A stretch of DNA of 27,504 nt, taken from NCBI GenBank assembly GCA_945861235.1, contig CAMATV010000005.1, positions 1 to 27,504 on the forward strand. The letters are read 5' to 3'. Positions 1-7,103 of the stretch are shown piece after piece (positions within the stretch are counted from its first letter, which is position 1; each line of letters starts with the position of its first letter). The notes beneath the pieces are model-generated. The model did no database searches. It saw nothing but the letters and a program-made list of their open reading frames with translations, and had not been told where the DNA came from. Source of the stretch: Opitutus sp. GAS368. Lineage in GTDB: Bacteria; Verrucomicrobiota; Verrucomicrobiia; Opitutales; Opitutaceae. The translations under genes were made by a program, and so were the position numbers.

Positions 1-392
1 CGGAGATCGAACGGACGGTCCGGGTGGAGCTGGAAAAGATTCCGGTGGAGCGGCGATGGCTGGTGTCGAGCGAAGGGGCGTTTCCTTACCTCGCGCGGAA
101 TTTCGGCATGAAGGAATTATTTCTCTGGGCGGTGAACGCCGATCAGCAGGGTACGCCGCAGCAGGTGCGCAAAGTCATCGACGGCGTGCGGCAGCACAAA
201 ATCCCCGTCGTGTTCAGCGAGAGTACCGTGAGCGACAAACCGGCGCAGCAAGTGGCCCGCGAAACGGGGGCGCGTTACGGCGGCGTGCTCTACGTCGACT
301 CGTTGACGGATGCGAAGGGCCCGGCCCCGACGTATTTGAAATTGATGGACTACAATGCACGCACGATCGTGAAAGGGTTTCTCGGACAATGA
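1..392 (+). CDS. Metal ABC transporter substrate-binding protein, C-terminal part (5' truncated by window)
   Basis: The reading frame is open from the first bases, so only the last ~130 residues are present and the true start lies upstream. The family is the cluster A-I periplasmic solute-binding proteins (TroA/PsaA/SitA), which deliver Mn(II), Fe(II) or Zn(II) to an inner-membrane ABC importer. The C-terminal lobe is recognisable: a FSESTVSD segment carries the Glu that acts as a metal ligand in this family, and YVDSL near the end carries the conserved Asp ligand. The Glu/Asp pair and the two downstream permeases fit the Mn/Fe (SitA-like) subgroup better than the His-rich ZnuA type, but specificity is inferred. 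The gene is followed by the ATPase and both permeases on the same strand. Its stop codon overlaps the ATG of a tiny ORF leading to the ATPase. Confidence 0.88.
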   Translation, partial: EIERTVRVELEKIPVERRWLVSSEGAFPYLARNFGMKELFLWAVNADQQGTPQQVRKVIDGVRQHKIPVVFSESTVSDKPAQQVARETGARYGGVLYVDSLTDAKGPAPTYLKLMDYNARTIVKGFLGQ

Positions 393-487
393 ATTTCGTC
401 GCGCGACCGCTCTGGCGTATGAGCACACCTGCGGTCGCGCGCCTGGGAAATCGCCCGCAAGCGGGCTCCTGCCTTTCGAGCTTATGA
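389..487 (+). CDS. Tiny 32-aa ORF bridging binding protein and ATPase genes (uncertain)
   Basis: An ATG at 389 overlaps the binding-protein stop as ATGA, and the ORF ends with a TGA at 485-487 that overlaps the ATPase ATG (484) as ATGA. The peptide begins MNFVARPLW, is basic and has no recognisable domain. Most of the DNA is taken up by two palindromes (400-441 and 453-466), so the peptide may be only the in-frame reading of a REP-like insertion. Ribosomes could still use it to carry translational coupling across the gap. I recognise no family. It is listed because both ends are exact coupling overlaps. Confidence 0.25.
   Translation: MNFVARPLWRMSTPAVARLGNRPQAGSCLSSL
400..441. repeat. Perfect 11-bp inverted repeat (REP-like hairpin)
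   Basis: CGCGCGACCGC (400-410) is the exact reverse complement of GCGGTCGCGCG (431-441), with a 20-nt loop. It lies between the binding protein and ATPase genes. No T-run follows, so it is not a standard terminator. It may act as an mRNA stability or expression-balancing element. Confidence 0.6.
453..466. repeat. Short palindrome with REP-like flank
   Basis: GCCCGC-AA-GCGGGC is a perfect 6-bp stem. The flanking ...CAAGCGGGCTCCTGCC resembles REP palindromes of other high-GC bacteria, which often carry a CTCCTAC-type tail. With only one copy in the window, dispersal in the genome cannot be shown. Confidence 0.45.
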
Positions 488-1395
488 ACCCTCTCTCCAC
501 TGAAATGAGCGTGCGCGTCAGTGACGTCACGGTGAGTTATCCCAACGGGAACGTGGCGCTGCGCGCGGCGTCGTTTGCGCTCGAAGGCGGCGCGATCTGT
601 GCGTTGGTGGGCGTGAACGGCAGCGGGAAGTCGACGCTGTTCAAGGCGATTATGGGGTTGCTCAAGCCGGCGGCGGGCACGGTGACGATCGCGGGCCGGT
701 CGGTGAAGGCGGCGTTGAAAGAGAACCTCGTGGCCTACGTGCCGCAGTCCGAGGAAGTCGACTGGAGTTTTCCGGTGAGCGTGTGGGACGTGGTCTTGAT
801 GGGGCGTTACGGCTACATGAATTTTATGCGGACACCGCGCGCGGAGGATCGGCGCATCGCGGAGGAGAGTCTCGCGCGGGTCGGCATGCTGGACTTTCGC
901 GAGCGGCAGATCGGCGAATTGTCGGGCGGGCAGCGGAAACGGGTTTTTCTGGCGCGGGCGTTGGCCCAGCGCGGGCGCGTGATTTTGTTGGACGAACCGT
1001 TTACCGGCGTGGATGTGAACACCGAGACGGCGATCATTGCGTTGCTGCGGGAATTGCGGGCAGCGGGTCACATCATCCTCGTCTCGACGCACAACCTCGG
1101 ATCGGTCCCGGAGTTTTGCGACCACGTGGTGCTGATCAACCGCACGGTGCTCGCGGCGGGGCCGATCGCGGAAGTGTTTACCGAGGAGAATTTGCAGCGG
1201 ACGTTTGGCGGGGTGTTGCGACACTTCCGGTTCGATGAATCGACGGTGCAGAACCACGACGGGCGGGCGGTTACGCTGCTGACCGACGACGAGCGCCCTT
1301 TAGTTTTCGGCAAAGGCGGGCACGTCGAATACAGCAAACGGGCCGAGCACGCCGAGATTTTGAAGAAGCGCACCGAGAGCGAGGGGGACGACTGA
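484..1395 (+). CDS. Metal (Mn/Zn/Fe) ABC transporter ATP-binding protein
   Basis: This 303-residue protein is the cytoplasmic ATPase that powers metal import. All ABC motifs are intact: Walker A GVNGSGKST (43-51), Q-loop Gln88, signature LSGGQ (146-150), Walker B VILLDE (166-171) and the switch His in STHN (His203). The length is slightly above the usual ~250 residues because of a ~50-residue hydrophilic, charged C-terminal tail after the FGG-like end of the nucleotide-binding domain. An alternative start at 508 (MSVRVSDV) would remove seven residues. 484 is preferred because its ATG overlaps the stop of the preceding small ORF. The permease pair starts ~120 nt downstream on the same strand. 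Closest known relatives by context are SitB, TroB, MntB and ZnuC; metal specificity cannot be read from the ATPase. Confidence 0.93.
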   Translation: MNPLSTEMSVRVSDVTVSYPNGNVALRAASFALEGGAICALVGVNGSGKSTLFKAIMGLLKPAAGTVTIAGRSVKAALKENLVAYVPQSEEVDWSFPVSVWDVVLMGRYGYMNFMRTPRAEDRRIAEESLARVGMLDFRERQIGELSGGQRKRVFLARALAQRGRVILLDEPFTGVDVNTETAIIALLRELRAAGHIILVSTHNLGSVPEFCDHVVLINRTVLAAGPIAEVFTEENLQRTFGGVLRHFRFDESTVQNHDGRAVTLLTDDERPLVFGKGGHVEYSKRAEHAEILKKRTESEGDD

Positions 1396-1517
1396 TGATG
1401 AAAGTGAAAATGAAAGTGAAAGTAAGTGTGGGAGGGGGGCGCCCGGTGCGTCGGTCCCTGCTCTCACGAGCAGGGCTACGCGGAGTTCAGGCCCTGCGCC
1501 ACGGAGATGCAGCATGA
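1395..1517 (+). CDS. Tiny 40-aa basic ORF bridging ATPase and permease genes (uncertain)
   Basis: The ATG at 1395 overlaps the ATPase stop (TGATG), and the ORF stops at 1515-1517, overlapping the permease ATG at 1514 as ATGA. The N-terminus is a Lys-Val repeat (MMKVKMKVKV) encoded by a duplicated 12-mer, followed by an Arg/Gly-rich part read through a hairpin at 1456-1475. No family is recognised. It may be an accidental ORF created by repeat insertion, or a coupling peptide that keeps ribosomes on the message between ATPase and permease. It is the second such bridge in this operon. Confidence 0.25.
   Translation: MMKVKMKVKVSVGGGRPVRRSLLSRAGLRGVQALRHGDAA
1400..1423 (+). repeat. Two direct copies of a 12-mer GAAAGTGAAA(A/G)T
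   Basis: GAAAGTGAAAAT (1400-1411) is followed at once by GAAAGTGAAAGT (1412-1423), differing at one base. It can also be read as four hexamers. It is purine-rich and sits right after the ATPase stop. Purine-rich repeats of this kind may vary by slippage. Confidence 0.55.
1456..1475. repeat. REP-like hairpin, 8-bp perfect stem
   Basis: CCCTGCTC (1456-1463) pairs with GAGCAGGG (1468-1475) across a TCAC loop, and GCTACG follows. It lies in the gap between ATPase and first permease. No T-run follows, so it is unlikely to terminate transcription. It resembles a REP unit by shape; copy number in the genome is unknown. Confidence 0.55.
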
Positions 1518-2392
1518 TCGAGACGCTGCTCACGCCGCTGCAGTACGAATACATGCTGAAGGCGATCTTCGTGAGCGCCGTGATTGGAGGCGTGTGCGCG
1601 TTTCTGTCGTGTTTCATCACACTGAAAGGCTGGTCGCTGATGGGCGACGCGCTGTCCCACTCGGTGGTTCCGGGGGTCGCGGTGGCCTATTACGCGGGCT
1701 GGCCGTTCGCGGCGGGTGCGTTTGTGACGGGGCTGTTGGCTGCGGTGGGCATGGGGTTCGTGAAAACGAAAACTCGGCTGCGGGAGGACGCGGTGATCGG
1801 GGTGGTGTTCACGGCGTTTTTCGCACTCGGGCTGCTGTTGATCTCGCTCTACCCGAGTCAGGTGGACCTGCGCTCGATCGTGTTTGGCAACATTCTGGGA
1901 ATCTCGAATCCGGATATTGTGCAGGTGCTCATCATCTCGGGGGTCACGCTCGTGGTGCTGGGGTTCAAGTGGCGCGACCTCCTGCTGTTTTGTTTTGATC
2001 CGAACCAAGCGCGCGCATTGGGACTCAATACGACGGTGCTGCATTTCACGCTCTTGACGCTGCTCTCGGCGACGGCGGTCGCGGCGTTGCAGACGGTGGG
2101 TGCGTGTTTGGTAGTGGCGATGCTCGTCACGCCGGGTGCAACGGCGTATTTGTTGACGGACCGTTTTGGAAAGATGATCGGGATCGCGACGTCGATGGGG
2201 GTGGGAACCTCGATCGTGGGCGCGTATGCGAGCTACTTTTTCGACGGCTCGACGGGAGGTTGCATCGTGACCTTGCAGAGTGCGTTGTTCGTCGCCGCCC
2301 TGGTTTTCGCGCCGAAACACGGGCTGATCGGGCAACGCGCGCGGCGGCGCGCGGCGGCATTGGGTGCCGGAGCGACGGAGGTCCCGTCATGA
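1514..2392 (+). CDS. Metal ABC transporter permease (first of two)
   Basis: This 292-residue, very hydrophobic protein has about eight to nine predicted membrane helices and belongs to the ABC-3 family (TroC/SitC/ZnuB type). Family features visible are the early GWSLMGDALSHSV..PG segment (around residues 37-56), the KTRLREDAVIGVVF cytoplasmic segment, and the SATAVAALQTVGACLVVAMLV stretch followed by TPGATAYLLTDRF. It should form the translocation pore in the inner membrane, probably as a heterodimer with the next gene product. An ATGCAGC spacer with GGAG just upstream gives a plausible ribosome site. Its stop overlaps the next start by 4 nt (ATGA), indicating translational coupling. Confidence 0.93.
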   Translation: MIETLLTPLQYEYMLKAIFVSAVIGGVCAFLSCFITLKGWSLMGDALSHSVVPGVAVAYYAGWPFAAGAFVTGLLAAVGMGFVKTKTRLREDAVIGVVFTAFFALGLLLISLYPSQVDLRSIVFGNILGISNPDIVQVLIISGVTLVVLGFKWRDLLLFCFDPNQARALGLNTTVLHFTLLTLLSATAVAALQTVGACLVVAMLVTPGATAYLLTDRFGKMIGIATSMGVGTSIVGAYASYFFDGSTGGCIVTLQSALFVAALVFAPKHGLIGQRARRRAAALGAGATEVPS

Positions 2393-3270
2393 TCACCACG
2401 CTGCTCGAGCCATTTCAATTCCCGTTCATGGTCGATGCGATGATCGTCGGCATCGCGGTCGGCGCAGTGTGTTCGGTGCTCTCGTGTTATTTGGTGCTCA
2501 AAGGCTGGTCGTTGATGGGCGATGCCATCTCGCACGCGGTGCTGCCTGGGATCGTGATCGCCTACGCGATCGGTCTGCCGCTGGCCGTGGGAGCGTTTGC
2601 CTCGGGGCTCTTTTGCGCGGTGGCCACCGGCTACATCAAAGCCAACAGCCGCGTGAAGGAAGATACGGTGATGGGCGTGGTGTTTACTGGGTTGTTTGCG
2701 TTTGGCCTCGTGATTTTTACGAAGGTGAAGAGCGACCTGCATCTGGACCACATTCTGTTTGGAAATATCCTCGGGCTGGCTCCCGGTGATCTGCGCGACA
2801 CCCTGATCGTAGCCGGGCTTACGCTCGGGGTAATCCTCGTGCTGCGGCGCGACCTGTTGCTCTATTGTTTTGATTCCGGGCACGCGCGGACCATCGGGTT
2901 GAGCACGGCGTTCCTCCACTATTTGCTCCTGTCGTTTCTGGCCGTGACCATCGTGGTCTCGCTGAAGGCGGTGGGCATTATCCTGGTGATCGCGATGTTG
3001 GTGACGCCCGGGTGCATCGCTTATCTGCTGACGGACCGATTTAACTCGATGCTCCTCATCGCTGCCGCGAGTGCGATGGGCTCCAGCTTTTTTGGCGTTT
3101 ATCTGAGCTTCTTTATCAATGCGTCAACGGGGGCGTGTATCGTGCTCTTGCAGGCGGCCGTCTTTTTGACCGCGCTGGTCTTCGCACCGAAGCACGGTTT
3201 GTGGGCGGCGCGACGGCAACGGCGGCTCGGGTCAACGGGAACGCCGGCTGAGGGAAGGGGTGCCGCCTGA
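2389..3270 (+). CDS. Metal ABC transporter permease (second of two)
   Basis: This 293-residue paralogue of the preceding permease is also ABC-3 family (TroD/SitD type). It shares the motifs GWSLMGDAISHAVLPG, a charged RVKEDTVMGVVF loop and TPGCIAYLLTDRF. The frame is open further upstream, but the start at 2389 (MITTLLEPF) is chosen because it overlaps the upstream stop as ATGA and aligns with the paralogue's N-terminus. Two different permeases with one ATPase is the arrangement known from Sit and Tro systems, which supports Mn/Fe/Zn import. The C-terminus ends in a basic Arg-rich tail. The operon's intrinsic terminator lies ~245 nt downstream. Confidence 0.93.
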   Translation: MITTLLEPFQFPFMVDAMIVGIAVGAVCSVLSCYLVLKGWSLMGDAISHAVLPGIVIAYAIGLPLAVGAFASGLFCAVATGYIKANSRVKEDTVMGVVFTGLFAFGLVIFTKVKSDLHLDHILFGNILGLAPGDLRDTLIVAGLTLGVILVLRRDLLLYCFDSGHARTIGLSTAFLHYLLLSFLAVTIVVSLKAVGIILVIAMLVTPGCIAYLLTDRFNSMLLIAAASAMGSSFFGVYLSFFINASTGACIVLLQAAVFLTALVFAPKHGLWAARRQRRLGSTGTPAEGRGAA

Positions 3271-3280
3271 ATGCGGCGGC
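3262..3280. repeat. Stem-loop over the permease stop codon
   Basis: GCCGCC (3262-3267) pairs with GGCGGC (3275-3280) around a 7-nt loop that contains the stop codon. It is GC-rich with no T-run. It might be chance in GC-rich DNA. Confidence 0.3.
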
Positions 3281-3480
3281 GCGGCGGCGAGGAGCCTTTA
3301 ATCTATAAGAACACAACCCGTTGGTTCGAACTCGCGGTGGTTTTCGGGCTCACCTCGATCGGCGAGATTTTACTCGGACACTGTGAAGAGGGCCGCCTGA
3401 AGAGGCAGCGCGTGGTCACGGTCTCGGCGGGCGGGGCGTTCGGTGTGTTGGTTTCGGCGACGGCGGGGCGCGGGCTCGCT
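3271..3480 (+). pseudogene. Possible remnant of a small membrane-protein gene
   Basis: The ORF opening at 3271, immediately after the permease stop, has a coding-like stretch from about residue 15 to 65: NTTRWFELAVVFGLTSIGE, then an LLGHCEEG segment, a basic patch and a second hydrophobic stretch ending SATAG. From memory this resembles small two-helix membrane proteins of Verrucomicrobia with an FGHFEE-like motif, but I cannot verify it. After about 3475 the frame runs into REP-like and terminator DNA, and the rest (to 3660) reads as non-protein. It is best viewed as a decayed or truncated gene. It could also be non-coding. Confidence 0.27.
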
Positions 3481-3500
3481 CCTACGTACCGCGCGGTGGG
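3466..3500. repeat. REP-like segment with ACCGCGCGGT palindrome
   Basis: A GCGCGGGCTCGCTCCTACG segment resembles the CTCCTAC-tailed repeats seen around REP elements. It is followed by the perfect 10-bp palindrome ACCGCGCGGT (3488-3497). This is the third gap of the metal-transport locus with such a sequence. The palindrome alternatively could be an operator. Copy number is not testable here. Confidence 0.35.
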
Positions 3501-3514
3501 ACGTTGCAGCCAGG

Positions 3515-3546
3515 GGCCGTCTCGTCCCCCGAGTTCGGCCTTTTTT
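3515..3546 (+). terminator. Intrinsic terminator of the metal ABC transporter operon
   Basis: GGCCG (3515-3519) pairs with CGGCC (3536-3540). Inside, CTCG (3521-3524) pairs with CGAG (3530-3533) around a TCCCC loop, with a T opposite TT between the two stems. Six T residues (3541-3546) follow directly. This is a textbook rho-independent terminator reading rightward. It separates the transporter unit from the nine-gene block that starts at 3657. Confidence 0.8.
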
Positions 3547-3656
3547 CGGACGCCGGAAAAAATCGCTGGATTCCTACGACTCTTTCCGGTTCGGTGCGTC
3601 TTCAACGAAACGTGTCAGTGCCTTGCCAAGATTTACTTACCCCCCACGCTAACCGC
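3547..3656 (+). promoter_or_regulatory. Leader that should hold the promoter of the nine-gene block
   Basis: The terminator ends at 3546 and the first gene starts at 3657, so the promoter is expected in these 110 nt. A TTGCCA (3623-3628) could serve as a -35 element, but no good -10 box follows at 17-18 nt, and I cannot fix the start site. Location is inferred from context, not from a clear motif. Confidence 0.3.
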
Positions 3657-6221
3657 ATGAGCGACTTTTCGCCTTCACGCGTTGCGCAGGCCCGACTCCG
3701 GTTGTGGGGCATGGCTGTCGTCACGTTGCTCGTTGCCTCGTTCGGCGCGGATGCCGCGGAGCTGGCGGACGTCCGGCGGGAATTTTTGGCGGGTAACTAT
3801 CCGGTGGCTCTGGCGGAAACCGAGGGTGGGTTGCGTTCCTCCCCGGGCAATGTCGATTGGCAACTCCTGAGGGTCGAAGTGTTGCTCACGACGGGACGGT
3901 ATGCCGAGGCGGACACCACGATGGCGGTCGCGCTCGGCAGCGATCCCTCCAACATTCGCTTGCGTTGGCTTTCGCGCGAAGTCGCCTTTGCGAACGGCCG
4001 GCCCGCCGAGGCCGCGAAGCGCGCCGAGGAGATCACGCGTTTAGTCGCTGGACGGTCCTGGACCTATCGTCAGCCGGCGGACTTGGTGGTGTTTGGACGT
4101 GCGGCGTTGCTGTTGGGCGCTGACCCGAAGGACGTGCTGGAACGTGTCTTCTCGGTCGCGGAGAAGGCCGACCCGAAGTTGCGCGATGTTTATCTCGCGC
4201 GGGGCGAGCTGGCGTTGGAGAAACACGATTTTCCGCTCGCGGCGAAAGCGTTTGAAGCCGGTCTGAAAGTTTTGCCCGACGACCCCGATCTCCATTCCGG
4301 CCGCGCTCGCGCTTACGAGGGCGGCGATCGCGAGGTCTCGGCCGCTGCGTTGAATGCGGCGTTGAAGATCAATCCCAAGCACATCCCGAGTCTGCTCGAG
4401 TTGGCCGACCGCCGCATTGATGCCGAGGATTACGAGGGGGCGGAGAAGTTTATCGCGGAAGTCGTCGCCACGAATCCTGTCCAATCGGATGCGTGGGCCT
4501 ATCGGGCAGTGGTGGCGCATCTGCGCAACGACATCACGGCCGAGGCTACGGCCCGGGCGACGGCGCTGCGCTTTTGGCCGAAGAATCCTCGCGTCGATTA
4601 TCTCATCGGGAAGAAACTCTCCGCCAAGTATCGCTTCGCGGAAGGGGCCACTTATCAGCGTCGGGCGCGGGAGGCTGACCCCAGCTATCTTCCCGCTACG
4701 GCGCAGCTCGCGAATGATTTGCTCCGCTTGGGAGAGGAGACCGAAGGCTGGGCGCTGGCGCGCGCGGTGCATGAACGGGACGACTACGATGTCGAGGCGT
4801 TCAACCTCGTGACGTTACAGGACACGATGGCCAAATATGCGACGCTGGCTTCGAACGATTTTGTGATTCGCATGACGAAGGATGAGGCCGCGATTTACGG
4901 TCCGCGGGTCCTTGAGTTGCTGACCAAGGCGAAGCGGACGCTCACGGCAAAATATGAAGTCGAGCTAGCGAATCCTACCTATGTGGAAATTTTCGCCGAC
5001 CCCAAGGATTTCGCGGTGCGGACCTTCGGCATGCCGGATGTTGCGGGATTCTTGGGCGTGTGCTTTGGCCGGGTGGTTACCGCCAACAGCCCCGCAGCCC
5101 TCGGTGGCCGGGCGACGAATTGGGAGGCGGTGTTGTGGCATGAATTTTGTCACGTCGTGACGCTGCAAATGACCAAGAACAAAATGCCGCGCTGGTTGAG
5201 CGAAGGCATCTCGGTCTATGAGGAACGGCAAGCGAGCCGAGCCTGGGGCATGCGGATTAATGTGGAATACCGAAAGATGATTTTGGACGGCGATATGGCG
5301 CAGATCGCCGGTTTGAGCGCCTCCTTTCTCGCTCCGAAGTCGCCGCGGCACCTGCAATTCGCCTACCTCCAGTCGTCGCTCGTGGTTGAGTTCATTATTT
5401 TGCACCATGGCATCGACAAACTGCGGGGGGTGCTGCGCGACCTCCGCGGCGGCACCGAAATCAACGCGGCACTGGCCAAAAACGTGGCGCCGCTGGACGC
5501 GTTGGAAAAAGAGTTTGCCGCCTACGCTAAAGAGAGCGCCGAACAAATGGCACCAAAATTGAATTTCGAAAAGCCACCGGCGGAGCTGATGCTGCCGACC
5601 GCGAATGCGATCGAGGTCGCCGCGTGGGAGTCCACCCATCCCGATAATTCTTGGCTGATGATGAAGCGGGTGCGCGAGCTGACGGGTAAGAAAAATTGGG
5701 CCGAGGCCCGGCCCTTGCTCGAGCGTCTGGTGAGTTTGTTTCCCACGGCGAAAGGCGCTGACAGCGCTTACATCCATTTGGCCGCACTCTTGAAAGAAAC
5801 GGGCGACAAAAATGCCGAACGAGAGGTGTTGACCGCATGGACGGCGATCGATGATGAAGCCACGGATGCCTATCAGCGCCTCACGGAGTTGGCGATCGAG
5901 GCCAAAGATTGGCTGGCCGTGAAGCGTAACGCCGAGCGCTACCTTGCGGTCAATCCGCTCGTGGCTCCGCCGTGGCGCTCGCTCGCGCAAGCGAGCGCGG
6001 AGTCTGGCGATACCCCAGGTGCGATCGCCGCGTGGCGCACGTTGCTGCAACTCGGCGCGGCCGATCCCGCCGGAGGGCATTTTCAACTTGCGCAGTTGTT
6101 GCGGAAGAATGGCGAGACGGCCGAAGCGCGCGCGCAGACGTTGCTCGCGCTGGAAGAGGCGCCGCGGTTCCGCGAGGCGCTCACGATGTTGCAGCAACTC
6201 AGCCGCGAGGAGGCCAAATGA
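3657..6221 (+). CDS. Exported TPR protein with gluzincin (peptidase MA-like) domain
   Basis: This 854-residue protein starts with an N-terminal signal peptide (basic SRVAQARLR, hydrophobic core, likely cleavage near ADA-AEL at ~34). TPR-like helical repeats fill ~35-400. A central metallopeptidase-like domain has HEFCH (His495, Glu496, His499) and the downstream Glu516 in WLSEGISVYEE, the three-ligand pattern of gluzincins such as the peptidase MA-like families. More TPR-like repeats follow at ~690-850. It is thus probably an active zinc protease in the periplasm or cell surface, with TPRs to hold partners. The frame is open to 3504, but that would read through the terminator, so the ATG at 3657 with its signal peptide is preferred. 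It is the first gene of the block, and its stop overlaps the next start (ATGA). Substrate unknown. Confidence 0.85.
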   Translation: MSDFSPSRVAQARLRLWGMAVVTLLVASFGADAAELADVRREFLAGNYPVALAETEGGLRSSPGNVDWQLLRVEVLLTTGRYAEADTTMAVALGSDPSNIRLRWLSREVAFANGRPAEAAKRAEEITRLVAGRSWTYRQPADLVVFGRAALLLGADPKDVLERVFSVAEKADPKLRDVYLARGELALEKHDFPLAAKAFEAGLKVLPDDPDLHSGRARAYEGGDREVSAAALNAALKINPKHIPSLLELADRRIDAEDYEGAEKFIAEVVATNPVQSDAWAYRAVVAHLRNDITAEATARATALRFWPKNPRVDYLIGKKLSAKYRFAEGATYQRRAREADPSYLPATAQLANDLLRLGEETEGWALARAVHERDDYDVEAFNLVTLQDTMAKYATLASNDFVIRMTKDEAAIYGPRVLELLTKAKRTLTAKYEVELANPTYVEIFADPKDFAVRTFGMPDVAGFLGVCFGRVVTANSPAALGGRATNWEAVLWHEFCHVVTLQMTKNKMPRWLSEGISVYEERQASRAWGMRINVEYRKMILDGDMAQIAGLSASFLAPKSPRHLQFAYLQSSLVVEFIILHHGIDKLRGVLRDLRGGTEINAALAKNVAPLDALEKEFAAYAKESAEQMAPKLNFEKPPAELMLPTANAIEVAAWESTHPDNSWLMMKRVRELTGKKNWAEARPLLERLVSLFPTAKGADSAYIHLAALLKETGDKNAEREVLTAWTAIDDEATDAYQRLTELAIEAKDWLAVKRNAERYLAVNPLVAPPWRSLAQASAESGDTPGAIAAWRTLLQLGAADPAGGHFQLAQLLRKNGETAEARAQTLLALEEAPRFREALTMLQQLSREEAK

Positions 6222-7102
6222 AACGGCTAATCCCGCTGCTCTCGTTGTTTCTGGTGCTCGCGGGCATGGTGGCGGCGCAGCGAGGCTCTGGCGGCGGCCG
6301 GAGCCGGGGCGGGTGGGGCGGCGGATGGAGCGGGGGAGAGAGTCGGGTGCCGGATAGCGCGCGGACGGCGCGGGAAGTGGAGTCGCACTCCTCGGGCACG
6401 CCCGAATGGACTAATACGCCGGGACATGAGAAGGACGTGTTTACCTTTGTGCGCGTGCGGCGTTCCTCGGGCGGCTGGGGTCGGGGCGGATGGGCGACGG
6501 ACACGCCCGATGCTGAACTGAATTTTTCCTACCGGCTGCAGCAAATGACCTCACTGAAGGTCGATCCGGATGCGCGTTATCTGTGGCTCACGGACAAAGA
6601 CCTCTCCGATTATCCATTTATCTACATGGTCGAACCGGGCAGCCTCGAGCTCACTGATCCCGAGATCGAGGCATTGAGGAAATATCTGCTCAACGGAGGC
6701 TTCCTTATGTTCGACGATTTTTGGGGCGAACGGGAATGGGCCAACATGGCCGAAGTCATGAAACGCGTGTTTCCCGACCGCGGTTTCACTGAGCTTTCGC
6801 TCGATCACGCGTTGTATCATTGTGTGTTTGAGATTAAATCCAAAGGCCAAGTGCCGAATATCCGCACCGGCACCAACAGCGAGTTTGACGGCGTCACTTG
6901 GGAGCGCGATGACGCGCGGGAAGTCCATCACCGCGTCATTACTGACGACAAGGGGCGGATGATGGTGATTGCTACGCACAACACCGACAACGGCGACGGC
7001 TGGGAGCGCGAAGGTGAGAACGCCTATTATTTTAAGAATTTTTCCGAAAAAATCGCCTACCCGCTTGGCATTAACATTATCTTCTACGCAATGACGCACT
7101 GA
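6218..7102 (+). CDS. Exported DUF4159 protein (first tandem copy)
   Basis: This 294-residue protein begins with a clear signal peptide (MKRLIPLLSLFLVLAGMVAA), then a Gly/Arg/Trp-rich linker (~22-45). The rest is a DUF4159 domain, a family whose fold is related to class I glutamine amidotransferases but usually lacks a confirmed activity. Recognisable segments are TPEWTN, ELNFSYRLQQMTS, YLLNGGFLMFDDFWGEREW and the C-terminal FSEKIAYPLGINIIFY. The start at 6218 overlaps the previous stop as ATGA; the frame is open further upstream but lacks the signal peptide there. Its neighbour 7104-8126 is a clear paralogue. Such proteins commonly sit beside MoxR, DUF58 and vWA genes in planctomycetes and verrucomicrobia. 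Biochemical role unknown. Confidence 0.85.
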   Translation: MKRLIPLLSLFLVLAGMVAAQRGSGGGRSRGGWGGGWSGGESRVPDSARTAREVESHSSGTPEWTNTPGHEKDVFTFVRVRRSSGGWGRGGWATDTPDAELNFSYRLQQMTSLKVDPDARYLWLTDKDLSDYPFIYMVEPGSLELTDPEIEALRKYLLNGGFLMFDDFWGEREWANMAEVMKRVFPDRGFTELSLDHALYHCVFEIKSKGQVPNIRTGTNSEFDGVTWERDDAREVHHRVITDDKGRMMVIATHNTDNGDGWEREGENAYYFKNFSEKIAYPLGINIIFYAMTH

Positions 7103-7103
7103 C

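Noticed and set aside
2104..2388. Upstream extension of the second permease frame
   Set aside because: It overlaps the first permease in another frame and reads as Arg/Gly/Asp-rich shadow sequence. The ATGA start at 2389 aligns with the paralogue.
3541..3562. T6...A6 hairpin (TTTTTTCGG/CCGGAAAAAA) as a bidirectional terminator
   Set aside because: Only three GC pairs with a bulged G; the T-run is better explained as the tail of the terminator stem at 3515-3540.
3504..3656. Upstream extension of the TPR-gluzincin gene
   Set aside because: It would read through the terminator hairpin and put 51 residues before a good signal peptide.
4965..6197. Long minus-strand ORF (410 aa) opposite the TPR-gluzincin gene
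   Set aside because: It is an Arg/Gly/His-rich antisense shadow in GC-rich DNA, with no domain; the plus strand has clear motifs.
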